DNA of 10,953 bases from Phycisphaerae bacterium (lineage in GTDB: Bacteria > Planctomycetota > Phycisphaerae > Tepidisphaerales > Tepidisphaeraceae): assembly GCA_014380825.1 (NCBI GenBank), contig JACMJD010000459.1:1-10953 (forward strand). Reading direction: 5' to 3'. Position numbers and translations under genes: made by a program. This document shows, one piece after another, positions 1 to 8,000 of the stretch. The stretch's first letter is position 1. Each line of letters begins with the position of its first letter. The notes under the pieces were generated by a model. That model had not been told where the DNA came from, did not search any database, and was given only the letters and a program-made list of their open reading frames with translations.

Positions 1-460
1 AGTTGAGATTCGCGCTGGCGCCAAATCCACTGCCACTGCCGTTCATGCTGAGCGTAAGGCTGTAGGTCTGCCCGGCGCTGGAATAATTGAAGCTGCCGAT
101 CATGCGTTCATACGAAACGATGACGGCATCGACCACCTGGCGTGCGGTTTCCGCGAGCGTGCCGAATCGCGCGGCAAAGTTGTCGCTCGCGAGGCCGCGG
201 TTCGTCCAGATGATGTCCGCGGCATCCGCCACGGAATTCAATCCGCGACTGCTGCCGCCATCTGCCGCCGTTGCAACGGTGCCCTTGGCGGGCTTGGCGC
301 CCGGGCGAGAGACCGTCGGCGTCGCCAGCTCGATCACATGCTGCTGCTGCATCACGTGATCCATGCACAACATCCGGCGAGTCTCCAGAGTCTCCAATCC
401 ATTGGGGAATGAAGCCGGTTTAGACGCAGGGAGACTCCGGCGACGCAACACTTTTGACAT
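1..460 (-). CDS. Secreted protein with LEPR-XLL-like N-terminus, function unknown (3' end outside window)
   Basis: An open frame runs from ATG 458-460 through the left edge without a stop, giving the first 153 residues. The start is supported by GGAG at 468-471, 7 nt upstream. The N-terminus is basic (MSKVLRRRS) and carries LETLETRRMLC at residues 22-32, which aligns with the same motif in the two peptidase genes of this window. A low-complexity Ala/Thr/Gly linker follows (about 50-70). Then comes a more globular stretch (about 75-153) with ADIIWTNRG, a helical AARFGTLAETARQVVDAVIVSYERMI and beta-like NYSSAGQTYSLTLSMNGSGSG. I recognise no catalytic motif in the visible part. A layout of strand, long helix, then strand before a later zinc motif would fit a metzincin-like peptidase, but that is speculation. 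No hydrophobic signal-peptide core is evident. The gene lies 210 nt downstream of the M36 peptidase gene. Existence as a gene is fairly sure; function is open. Confidence 0.78.
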   Translation of the reverse strand, partial: MSKVLRRRSLPASKPASFPNGLETLETRRMLCMDHVMQQQHVIELATPTVSRPGAKPAKGTVATAADGGSSRGLNSVADAADIIWTNRGLASDNFAARFGTLAETARQVVDAVIVSYERMIGSFNYSSAGQTYSLTLSMNGSGSGFGASANLN

Positions 461-467
461 GTCTCTG

Positions 468-471
468 CTCC
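468..471 (-). promoter_or_regulatory. Ribosome binding site of the 3'-truncated LEPR-like gene
   Basis: GGAG on the minus strand lies 7 nt before the ATG at 458-460. The M36 peptidase gene has the same GGAG core and the same 7-nt spacing (4812-4816). This fixes the start, even though an in-frame GTG exists nine codons upstream. Confidence 0.6.
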
Positions 472-532
472 GAGTGAAGGGGATCACAAATTGAGGTTTC
501 GCCAGTCAGTACGACGGCGGGGATTAATGGAT

Positions 533-553
533 CGGCAAATTATCAATTTGCCG
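533..553. repeat. Perfect 9-bp inverted repeat with 3-nt loop, upstream of the LEPR-like gene
   Basis: CGGCAAATT at 533-541 and AATTTGCCG at 545-553 form a perfect dyad with a 3-nt centre. It lies 73-93 nt upstream of the ATG at 460. On the minus strand it covers a possible -10 box (GATAAT, 539-544) with a possible -35 box TTGCAA at 560-565, spaced 15 nt, which is short. There is no T-run after either arm, so an intrinsic terminator is unlikely. An operator over a promoter is possible but inferred. Confidence 0.4.
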
Positions 554-597
554 TCGCCATTGCAAGAACGGAGCGCGCATTACAATTAGGAAACACG

Positions 598-613
598 GGC
601 GGTTTGCGCCGCC
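598..613 (-). terminator. Weak terminator-like hairpin after the M36 peptidase gene
   Basis: On the minus strand GGCGG, a 6-nt loop and CCGCC form a 5-bp all-GC stem, starting about 57 nt after the peptidase stop codon. The bases that follow are CGTGTTTCC, so there is only a short T-rich stretch. It is weak as an intrinsic terminator, but it is the best candidate in the 210-nt gap. The rest of the gap (461-670) holds the inverted repeat at 533-553 and no gene that I can support. Confidence 0.25.
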
Positions 614-670
614 TGTGAGACTTCTCTAATCGTCCTCTAATGCGATCGCTCACGCGCGACTCAGAGGTTG

Positions 671-3600
671 CTATAGATCGCCCGACTGGGTGTTGAATGC
701 TAGATCAATTAAGGAATAGTCATCGAAGTCCACGATCCCATTTCCGTCCGCGTCGCCGTTCGACCAGCCGGTGAGGTTATTGTTGAACCCCGCATCGACG
801 CGCGAGTAGTCGTCAAAGTCGACCACCCCGTTGAAGTCGGTGTCGCCGTAATAAGTGTACTTCACGAGCACGGCGTTCGCCGGAACGGACTGGCCATTGA
901 ACGTGCCGCCCGGGTAATCCGACCCAAGCATCGCGCCCAGCGTCGTGTTGTGCGCGGCATTGTTCTTGGCCGCGGTAGACGTGATGCCCGATCCGCTCCA
1001 CGTCCCGCCGCTGCGAGCTGAGTCCATCAGCGCCTGGATCGCCGACAGCGTGGAGGCGGACGTGTCGGTCACCATCATGTCGTTATCGCCCAGATCCAGC
1101 GTGGCGTTCGGCGCCATCGCGAGGCCGCCGACCTTCAGGAGAGAATTCGTTCCGGCGGGCATGAAGACGGATGAGTTGTTCTCGATCTGCAACTGACTCA
1201 GTTCTTCGCTGCCGACGAGCTTCAGACTGGGGCCGGCAGACACCCACACGAAGTCATTTCCGCCCAGACCATCCCAGCTGAGTTTCGTCAGCACGGCCGG
1301 CAGGATTGAATACGTGGACGGCTGACCGAACGTGTGATTGATGTCGATCTTGGAGCCGTTCACGCTGACGACCAGGATGTCCGCGCCCGGCGTGCCGACC
1401 AGCGCCGTGTTGAACACGCCGACGTTTCGGTTCGTGCCGTTCTCGCCCATCAGCAGGTTGACGGCCGGGTCCGGCTGCGTGTTGATGATGTCGGGTGAAT
1501 CGATGCGCAGCACGTTCGCTCCGGCCAGCAGGCTGGTCAGCGCGTAGTTTCCACTGGCATCGGCGAAGGTTGCATTCTCGCCCGCGTCCAGCGCGCCGTT
1601 GTTGTTGGCGTCGGCGTAGATGTGCGCGTTGGCGAGGGGTGCCTCTCCGGCGTCCAGCACGCCGTCGCCGTTGTTGTCGGCGAAGACGGTGCCTGATGCC
1701 TTGGTTGCGGTAAAGCGAACGGCTTTGCCGGTGCCCAGGAATGTCCCGGCTAGGATGTTTTGCTGCACGAGCAGGCGATTGGCGCCCGCCGTTCCGGCCG
1801 TCTTGATGCCCAACGTTGCGCTGGCGCCCTCGGTCAACGTCGCGTTGTTGACCGCCATGTCCACGTAGTTACCGATGATGTCGCCGTTGCGCGTGCCGGT
1901 GTTCAGGCTGAGGATCGCCTGGAACGTCACGGTTCCCTGGCTCGACGTGGGGGCGGTGACATCCGACCATTCGATGGTGAGATTGTTCCCGTCGATCCGC
2001 CAGAGTACGGCGCTGTCGGTTGCAGGCGCCGGACCGGTCGTCGACGTGCTCCAATTATCCCAGGCGACCGCGATCGCCGCCTGCGTGGGGCTCGTCGTCA
2101 GGTCACCGTTCGCCGATGACGTGGTTGTGGTCCCGAACATGATCAGGCCGTTCGGATTCGCCGAGACGCTGGTGTACGTCGTGCCGTAGAAGGTGAAGCT
2201 ATTCCCAGCCGGCAGCGCGATGGTGCCGGCCGTGTCGGCCACGGCGTTGAGGAGCGTTGTCACGCCCGGCGCGCCGATCACCAGATCGATGTTCTGGAAT
2301 GGGGTCGCGCTCGCTTCATAGCCGGCCGCATCGGGGCCGGGATTCAGGTCAAGCGAGAAACTCGCGGTGTAACGGTCGTCGGCCGACTCCCCCAGCGCTC
2401 CATCCTGGTCCTGATCCATCGCTGCGCTATTGTCAGCGGCGAGGATGTTCGGGCCGATCGTCAGCGAATATGGACCCTGCGTGTTCTGGGCCGGGAATGT
2501 GATGTTGAGCGTGCGGTTGGAATTCGTCCAAGTGAAGCCCGTGATTTGCGATGTCAGATCGGTCGCGCCGGGGCCGGTAAAGCTGACGAGATCCGAGGCC
2601 ACGCTGAAGCTGGCGGCGTCCATCGACTCGTCGAATGTGAACGAGACGGTGCTCAAATTGGGAGTTGCAACAGCGCCGCTGGGCGTGGACGTCATGACGA
2701 ATGGATCAAACAGCGCAGGGGGGACATCGAAATTTTCCGTGAAGGTCGTCGACGCGGAGCTCGCCGTACTCGCATTAATGCCGAGCCCGCGCCTGGAGAA
2801 CGCCTGCCAGAGTTCCTTCTGGTTCGCGCCGCCGGTGAGCGCCACGTCGGAGGCGAGGATCGCGTCGCGCGCTTGCACGAAGGTTGGGTTCGCGCCGTGC
2901 GTTTTGATTCCGTCCATCACGAGTTTCAGCGCCAGCGTATTGCCGTTGCCCGCCTGCGTGCCGTCGTAGCCTTGGGTGATGTCGGAGTTGAACCCGTGCT
3001 TGCGGATCAGGTTCCAGGTCATGTCCCAGAGGGCGCCGACCCAGAGTTCGCCGCTGGCGTGTACTGCGGTGCTTCCGCCGTTCGAGCCGCCCGTGCCATA
3101 CCAACCGAAAGTCTGGTTGTTCTTCGTAAAGTCGTTGCTGTAGCGGACCCGGCGGACGCCGAGGCCATCCGGCGCCTGGCCCAGCGCGTACGTGCCGACG
3201 CCATACGACGCGTTCTGCGCGGCGACCGAGCCGTCGGTCAGCGTGAGCAGGAGCCCGAAGTAATCGCCCCAGCCTTCGCCCATGCCGCGCGACTGGAGCG
3301 CGGTGATGCCCGAGCCCGTTCCCGTCATGCGGTTGCTGATGCCATGCCCGTATTCATGCACGACGATCTCATGATCGAGGTCGCCGTCGCGATCCGGCGT
3401 GGGTGCGTTGAACAGATACATCTGCATGCGCCCGGCGATGCCGTCAGTGTTCGAGTCGAAGTTGGCGTTGTTAAAGCCGCCGCCGTCTTGCGCGTCGGCC
3501 TGCACGCGATCGTTGCCCGCGCCGCCCAGACCGTAGTTGTTCTGCTGGAAGTTTCGCGCGACTTCGGTGAAGCCGTAACGATAAAAAATGTCGTGGATCG

Positions 3601-4804
3601 TGTTGTTCCAATAGAACAGATTAGTGATGGCGGCGAGCTGATTGTTCGAGGTTGTCGGTTCCTGCGAGAAGTCGATCGGGAAATCGAAATTGAGATTGCC
3701 GGTGCCGTCCGGATTGAGCGCGCCGCCTGAGGCGCGGATGCCGCCGGTGTCGTTGTTATCGCGATCTTCGTGCGAGTCGACGTTGTTGCCGCTGGTATCG
3801 GATGCGTCGCCGCCGGCGTCGCCGTCGGTGTCGTGCCAGCCGAATGGGGAGGGACCCAACTGCCACGGATTGTTCGCGACAAACCGCGGTCCTTCGTAAG
3901 GACTGGCCAGCGGCATGCCGTACACGTTGTAGGCAGCGTTGTAATCTGCGGCCTGAAGACCGGGCGAACCAGACGCGGGCGTGTTCGCGATGCCTTTCGG
4001 CGCCGTGTACGTTCCGTCGCCGAACTGGAGGACGGTGCCCGGCTGCACGAAGTAGCTGACCGAATCGGTCGTGAAGAGCAGCTCACCTGATGCGGCATCA
4101 ACGTGCGTGTTGTAGTGGTTGGTTCCGCCGGGAACGTCGAGGTTATATTCCCACGCCAGCTTCACGCCTTTGCTCGTGGCGACGTAGTGGACTTCCGCCG
4201 GAATCGTCGCGGTCGATAGCTGCGCGGAGACCAGCGTCGCTTGTTGCCGCAATCCAACGGGCTGCTGCGTCACTTGCGGCGCGCGGGCTAACTCAAGCTT
4301 GAGAGACGCCGCCGCCTTTTGCAGGCCGGCGGTCACGCTCAGTTGCGGTGTCGCGCCGATGTTCTTCGGCAGCGAAACAAAGTTCCCGCCCGCGCTGAGG
4401 ATTCGGCCGTCGCTCATGAGGGTCACGGTCATGTCCGTGTTCTCGACGACGAGTCCGTTGATCGATTGCTTCAGGTAAACGCGATTGATGCCGCTGTCGG
4501 CTTCGCGGTACGAATCGGCGACGATCACGCCGCGCGCGTCGGTGGCGGCCAGTCCGAACGCGGCGATGTTGCTGCGCACCCAGTTCGTCGCGATGTCGCG
4601 TGCGTCGCCCGCCGCGGGCTTGGTCAGGTATCCGCCGGTCTTGTAGAAGAACTTCTCCGCGCCGACGTAGCCCGCTTCCGGCGGCAACGCGAGCACTGAT
4701 CCACCCGCCACCGCGCTGACGGCGTCCGCCAGCATCTGTCGGCGTTCAAGTTGTTCGAATGTAGCGGAACCGGCCAAGGTGGAACGCGAGCGCGAAGAAC
4801 GCAT
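671..4804 (-). CDS. Fungalysin-type (M36) secreted zinc metallopeptidase with dockerin-like C-terminus
   Basis: 1377 residues from ATG 4802-4804, chosen because GGGAG (4812-4816) sits 7 nt upstream and the LEPR-like FEQLERRQMLA then falls at residues 16-26. A longer frame to GTG 4936 adds an Arg-rich leader that looks non-coding. Domains in order: FTP/PepSY-like propeptide (about 60-250, with INRVYLKQSINGLVVENTD), then the M36 catalytic domain (about 300-690). Zinc-binding and catalytic HEYGH is at 483-487, and MGEGWGD at 508-514 supplies the third ligand, Glu510. Family landmarks NLFYWNNTIHD (395-405) and RMQMYLFNAP (459-468) are also present. After these come a Big_5/Ig-like domain (about 700-815), a nidogen-like beta domain (825-1035), an SdrD_B-like calcium module (1036-1131), the shared C-terminal module (1222-1315) and a two-loop dockerin-like domain (1316-1373). 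No cysteine is seen. It probably degrades extracellular protein while held at the surface or matrix by its tail. Peptidase class is near certain; substrate and attachment are inferred. Confidence 0.95.
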   Translation of the reverse strand: MRSSRSRSTLAGSATFEQLERRQMLADAVSAVAGGSVLALPPEAGYVGAEKFFYKTGGYLTKPAAGDARDIATNWVRSNIAAFGLAATDARGVIVADSYREADSGINRVYLKQSINGLVVENTDMTVTLMSDGRILSAGGNFVSLPKNIGATPQLSVTAGLQKAAASLKLELARAPQVTQQPVGLRQQATLVSAQLSTATIPAEVHYVATSKGVKLAWEYNLDVPGGTNHYNTHVDAASGELLFTTDSVSYFVQPGTVLQFGDGTYTAPKGIANTPASGSPGLQAADYNAAYNVYGMPLASPYEGPRFVANNPWQLGPSPFGWHDTDGDAGGDASDTSGNNVDSHEDRDNNDTGGIRASGGALNPDGTGNLNFDFPIDFSQEPTTSNNQLAAITNLFYWNNTIHDIFYRYGFTEVARNFQQNNYGLGGAGNDRVQADAQDGGGFNNANFDSNTDGIAGRMQMYLFNAPTPDRDGDLDHEIVVHEYGHGISNRMTGTGSGITALQSRGMGEGWGDYFGLLLTLTDGSVAAQNASYGVGTYALGQAPDGLGVRRVRYSNDFTKNNQTFGWYGTGGSNGGSTAVHASGELWVGALWDMTWNLIRKHGFNSDITQGYDGTQAGNGNTLALKLVMDGIKTHGANPTFVQARDAILASDVALTGGANQKELWQAFSRRGLGINASTASSASTTFTENFDVPPALFDPFVMTSTPSGAVATPNLSTVSFTFDESMDAASFSVASDLVSFTGPGATDLTSQITGFTWTNSNRTLNITFPAQNTQGPYSLTIGPNILAADNSAAMDQDQDGALGESADDRYTASFSLDLNPGPDAAGYEASATPFQNIDLVIGAPGVTTLLNAVADTAGTIALPAGNSFTFYGTTYTSVSANPNGLIMFGTTTTSSANGDLTTSPTQAAIAVAWDNWSTSTTGPAPATDSAVLWRIDGNNLTIEWSDVTAPTSSQGTVTFQAILSLNTGTRNGDIIGNYVDMAVNNATLTEGASATLGIKTAGTAGANRLLVQQNILAGTFLGTGKAVRFTATKASGTVFADNNGDGVLDAGEAPLANAHIYADANNNGALDAGENATFADASGNYALTSLLAGANVLRIDSPDIINTQPDPAVNLLMGENGTNRNVGVFNTALVGTPGADILVVSVNGSKIDINHTFGQPSTYSILPAVLTKLSWDGLGGNDFVWVSAGPSLKLVGSEELSQLQIENNSSVFMPAGTNSLLKVGGLAMAPNATLDLGDNDMMVTDTSASTLSAIQALMDSARSGGTWSGSGITSTAAKNNAAHNTTLGAMLGSDYPGGTFNGQSVPANAVLVKYTYYGDTDFNGVVDFDDYSRVDAGFNNNLTGWSNGDADGNGIVDFDDYSLIDLAFNTQSGDL
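686..1141 (-). repeat. Shared C-terminal module plus dockerin-like domain, copy in the M36 peptidase
   Basis: Encodes residues 1222-1373 of the M36 peptidase. The first part (860-1141) has ATLDLGDND and ANAVLVKYTYYG. The second (686-859) has two calcium-binding loops, DTDFNGVVDFDD and DADGNGIVDFDD, separated by AGFNNNLTGWSNG. The same block ends the genes at 5070 and 8298. This copy is the most divergent of the three in the first part and nearly identical in the EF-hand part. Confidence 0.88.
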
Positions 4805-4811
4805 TGATTTG

Positions 4812-4816
4812 CTCCC
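4812..4816 (-). promoter_or_regulatory. Ribosome binding site of the M36 peptidase gene
   Basis: GGGAG on the minus strand lies 7 nt before the ATG at 4802-4804 and decides that start over the upstream GTG at 4936. It falls within the small palindrome TGCTCGGGAGCA (4811-4822). A short hairpin GACGC-TTTAT-GCGTC lies directly upstream, so the site may be structured in the mRNA. Confidence 0.6.
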
Positions 4817-4926
4817 GAGCAGGACGCATAAAGCGTCAAAATATGATTTGCAGCCCAACGGAAGGATCACCGAGCACGACACCCTGCGGCGGCGCGGTTT
4901 CGTGCGTCTGCTCCTCCGATGGTCGG

Positions 4927-4956
4927 ATAATCTCACAAATCGCGACGAAATTGCAA
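4927..4956 (-). promoter_or_regulatory. Candidate sigma70-like promoter for the M36 peptidase gene
   Basis: On the minus strand TTGCAA (4951-4956) and GATTAT (4927-4932) are 18 nt apart, each matching 4 of 6 consensus bases. This would give a leader of about 115 nt. The 9-mer TCTTGCAAT around the -35 recurs upstream of the LEPR-like gene (559-567), which adds slight support. Planctomycete promoters are not well defined, so this is weak. Confidence 0.25.
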
Positions 4957-5011
4957 GAGGAAAGGGCGCGGATGGGGGAGAAGTAAACGACCCGTGTTAG
5001 AGAGTTTACCT

Positions 5012-5075
5012 GTTTAGCCGCGGCGCCCACGCCGCGCGTCTTGACGAAGACGTCGCGTAGGCGCGACGGCTAAAC
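5012..5075. repeat. 64-nt imperfect palindrome overlapping the metzincin stop codon
   Basis: The outer arms GTTTAGCCG (5012-5020) and CGGCTAAAC (5067-5075) are a perfect 9-bp inverted repeat. Inside, GCGCC, ACGC and CGTCTT on one arm match complementary blocks on the other, closing on a GACG tetraloop (CGTCTT-GACG-AAGACG). Two or three small mismatches or bulges interrupt a stem of about 30 bp. The stop codon TAG (5070-5072) of the metzincin gene lies inside the outer arm. It could act as a Rho-independent-like 3' end (no T-run follows) or be one copy of a REP-type dispersed repeat. The remainder of the gap (4805-5011) holds the leader features listed separately and no gene. Confidence 0.6.
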
Positions 5076-8000
5076 GTGTTTGCCGCGCGATGGTTTTTGC
5101 TGCGGCGCGGATTGCCGTCGCAGCGGCGCTCCTTGGGTGTTGAATGCTTGGTCGATCAGCGAGTAGTCGTCGAAATCGACGATGCCATTGCCGTCGACGT
5201 CGCCGTTCATCCAGCCCGTTCGGTTGTTGTTGAAGCCGGCATCGATGCGGCTGTAATCATCGAAGTCGACGACGCCGTTGAAGTCTGCGTCGCCGTAGTA
5301 CGTGAATTTGACGAGCACCGCGGTGGTGTCGATCGACTCGCCGGCGAACGGGGCGTTGACGCCGTAAATGGATTTGAAGCTGCTGGCTTCGATCGCGCCG
5401 AGCGTTCTGTTTTTTGGATTCGATGTTCGCGCGGTGCTGCTGGTGAGGCCGCTGCCGGTCCAGGTGCCGTTTGCGCGGGCGGCATTGATGAGCGATTGAA
5501 TCACGGCCAACTGCGTGGCGGCGGCGTAATCGAGGATCAGATCGTTGTCGAACAAGTCGAGCGTCGCACCGGCGGCGATGCTCAGCAATTTTGTCACGAG
5601 CACCTTGTTCCCGCCCGCGCTGAGCGAGGCGGTGCCTGTCACGTTGAGCGCAGTCAGATGCGGACTGGCTTCGAGCGTGAACGCGGCGCCGGCGTTGACG
5701 TTGAGCGACGAACCCGTGCCGGCGATGGTTCCCGCCAGCGTCCCGCGACGGATCTCGATCGTGTCGCTTCCCGTCGCGCCACCGCTGATCGCGGCGTGCG
5801 CGACGAAGCTCTTGGCGACATACCAAAGGCTCGCGTCGTTCAGATTGAAATAGACGAACGTCGAATCGACGTCGAAGCGCATCACGTCGGTCCCGGCCGT
5901 GCCGATGAACGCGACCGTGCCGGCGGATTGTGCGACGAGATTCGGCATCGACGTGACGAACGATGAGCCGATCGATCCCGCGGGGATGAAGTTGTTCGCG
6001 GCGTCGCGCACCTGATTCGCCTGCATCACGATGGAATAGGACCCGTCGTCCGTGCCGTCCCAAAACCCGCCGGGCGCAGCGACTTGGTACGTCGCCACGC
6101 GATTCGATCCGATGCTCGGCGCGGCGCTGAGCGAAACCAGCGACGCCGCCTGGTTGAATCCGCCCGGGCCGCTGACGCGGATGTCGTTCCCGTCGACGGT
6201 TGTTCCTTCGATCGCGAGATTATCGTGATAGACGACGCTGAATTGCCACAGCGATTGGCCCGCAACCGGACCGACCGTTCCCGGCGCGATTCTCACGTTC
6301 GGCGCAGCCGTGTCGCTCGAACCGATCGCGATTTTGAAAGAGCCGAGCGTCAGCAGCGGGATCGCGTTGTGCGTCGTGTCGCGCACCGGCGGGTCGCTCC
6401 CCTGGGGCGGCAGGATGCTCAGCGTGTATGTGCCGTTGTCGGTCGCTGACCATCCGGTTCCGGAATTGAACGCGAAGATGCGATAGATCAGCGTCTTGCT
6501 CGGCCCGCCGTCCTGGTTGCTCGATCCGCCGTTGGCGTTGAAGTCGGGGTAATAGTTGAAGTGAAAATTCGCGCCGTTCGTCAGGACGGCGTGTACATCA
6601 AGCCCGGCCGCATAACGCGTCGCGACGCCGTCGAGATCCTGATCGTCGGTGTACGTGACGGTGAAATCCGCCGACGGCGCGCCGGCAGTTCGCACGTCGG
6701 TCGCATCGAGCGTCGCGCCGGGCGGGGTGGTGTCGTTCGCGTATGTCCGAAGCGACAGCGTGAACGCAGTATGCGTCACAGTGGGCGCCGGAAAATTTGG
6801 CTCATACACCCAGGCGAAATACGTCCCCGCGCTCAGCACGCCGCCGATCGCTTCGTCGTCGGCGCCGGGTTCGAACGCATCGAACGCGGGAACCTTCTCG
6901 GTGCCGCCTTGATACAGGCCATCGTTGTTCACATCGCGCGCGAGATAGAAGTTCGCGCCGTCGGTCAATCCAGTCAGCGTGGCCGCGAGCGTCGTCGTGC
7001 TTGCGAGCGTGAAGCGATAAATGTGATCGATCGCCAGGTCAGCGAACTGCCCAAACACGGTGCGCGTTGAACCGATGGCGAGCGTGCCCAGATCCTGCGC
7101 GCGGCTGAACGTGTCGCCGGTGCCGTGCGACAAGCTCGGTCCGATCGCGCCCGTCGCCACGGAATGATTCGCGAAATCGCGCACGGCGTTGGCATTCATC
7201 GTGAAGACGAGATCCTTGGTGGCCGGGTTCGTCGCCGGTAGCAGCAACGAATACGTCGCGAGCTTGATCGCGCCGCCGGTGTTCGGATGCGCGATGCTCA
7301 CGAGCGTGGCCGGCAAGCTCCACCCGCCGGGTCCGCTGACCATGATGTCGTTCGAGTCGATCGTCGACAGATCGATCGCTGAGTCGTCAACATAGCGGAC
7401 GGTGAATGTCAGTTGCGCGCTGCTGCGATTGAGTTCGAACTTCTGCGCGATTGGTGCGGTCGTGTCGTTCACCACGCTCGCACGATAGTTCGCCACGTAC
7501 GGACCGGTGACGGCGAACGTCGACGCCAGATCCGCCTCCGTGGGCGAACCGATCGGCGAGCCCGTGGGCGCGCCGTGATAACTGACGGCCGGGTTCGCGT
7601 AGTAGGGGACCTCCAGGCCCGGGTCGTAACTCATCAGGTCGTGCTGGAGGATTCCCGCGGCCGTGAATCGATAGCCATACGAATACGTGAACGGCCCGCG
7701 CGCGCCGTCGGGATTTCCGCGCTCGTGACCCGCGCCGATGATATGGCCGATCTCGTGCGCGAGCGTGTAATTGCCGGCGCCCAGCGAATTCTCCGCGATC
7801 GCGGTAAACGCGAGCTGGGCATTGTTCATCAGCGCAAGGTTCTCGAGCAAGCTTGCGTTGCCGCCGCCGATGTTGTTGCCGTGTGTGATCAGCGCGACCG
7901 CATCGGCGCCGTACTGGTTCCGGAGCGCGTGAGCGGAATCGAGAATGCTGTCGCCGTTGGTTTGGAGATTGATGCGATCCTGAAACAGATTATTCGTCGG

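Noticed and set aside
108..368. Minus-strand open frame of 86 codons
   Set aside because: It is in another frame of the gene starting at 460. The frame from 460 has a good ribosome binding site and the LEPR-like motif, while this one gives an Arg/Gly/His-rich nonsense-like peptide.
2546..3730. Plus-strand open frame of 394 codons
   Set aside because: It lies wholly opposite the M36 catalytic domain, is rich in Arg/Ala/Val as expected for antisense of GC-rich codons, shows no family motif, and no ribosome binding site decides its start.
3325..4101. Minus-strand open frame of 258 codons inside the M36 gene
   Set aside because: It is a frame-shifted shadow with Ser/Thr/Arg-rich low complexity, while the M36 frame keeps all family motifs through the same bases.
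4805..4936. N-terminal extension of the M36 protein to a GTG at 4936
   Set aside because: The extra 44 residues are Arg-rich and unlike the N-termini of the other genes. A GGGAG site 7 nt before ATG 4802-4804 and the position of the head motif favour the shorter form.
4983..5009. Short inverted repeat GTAAAC / GTTTAC with a 15-nt spacer
   Set aside because: Six base pairs at this spacing are expected by chance in several places per window, and it does not align with a start, stop or promoter candidate.
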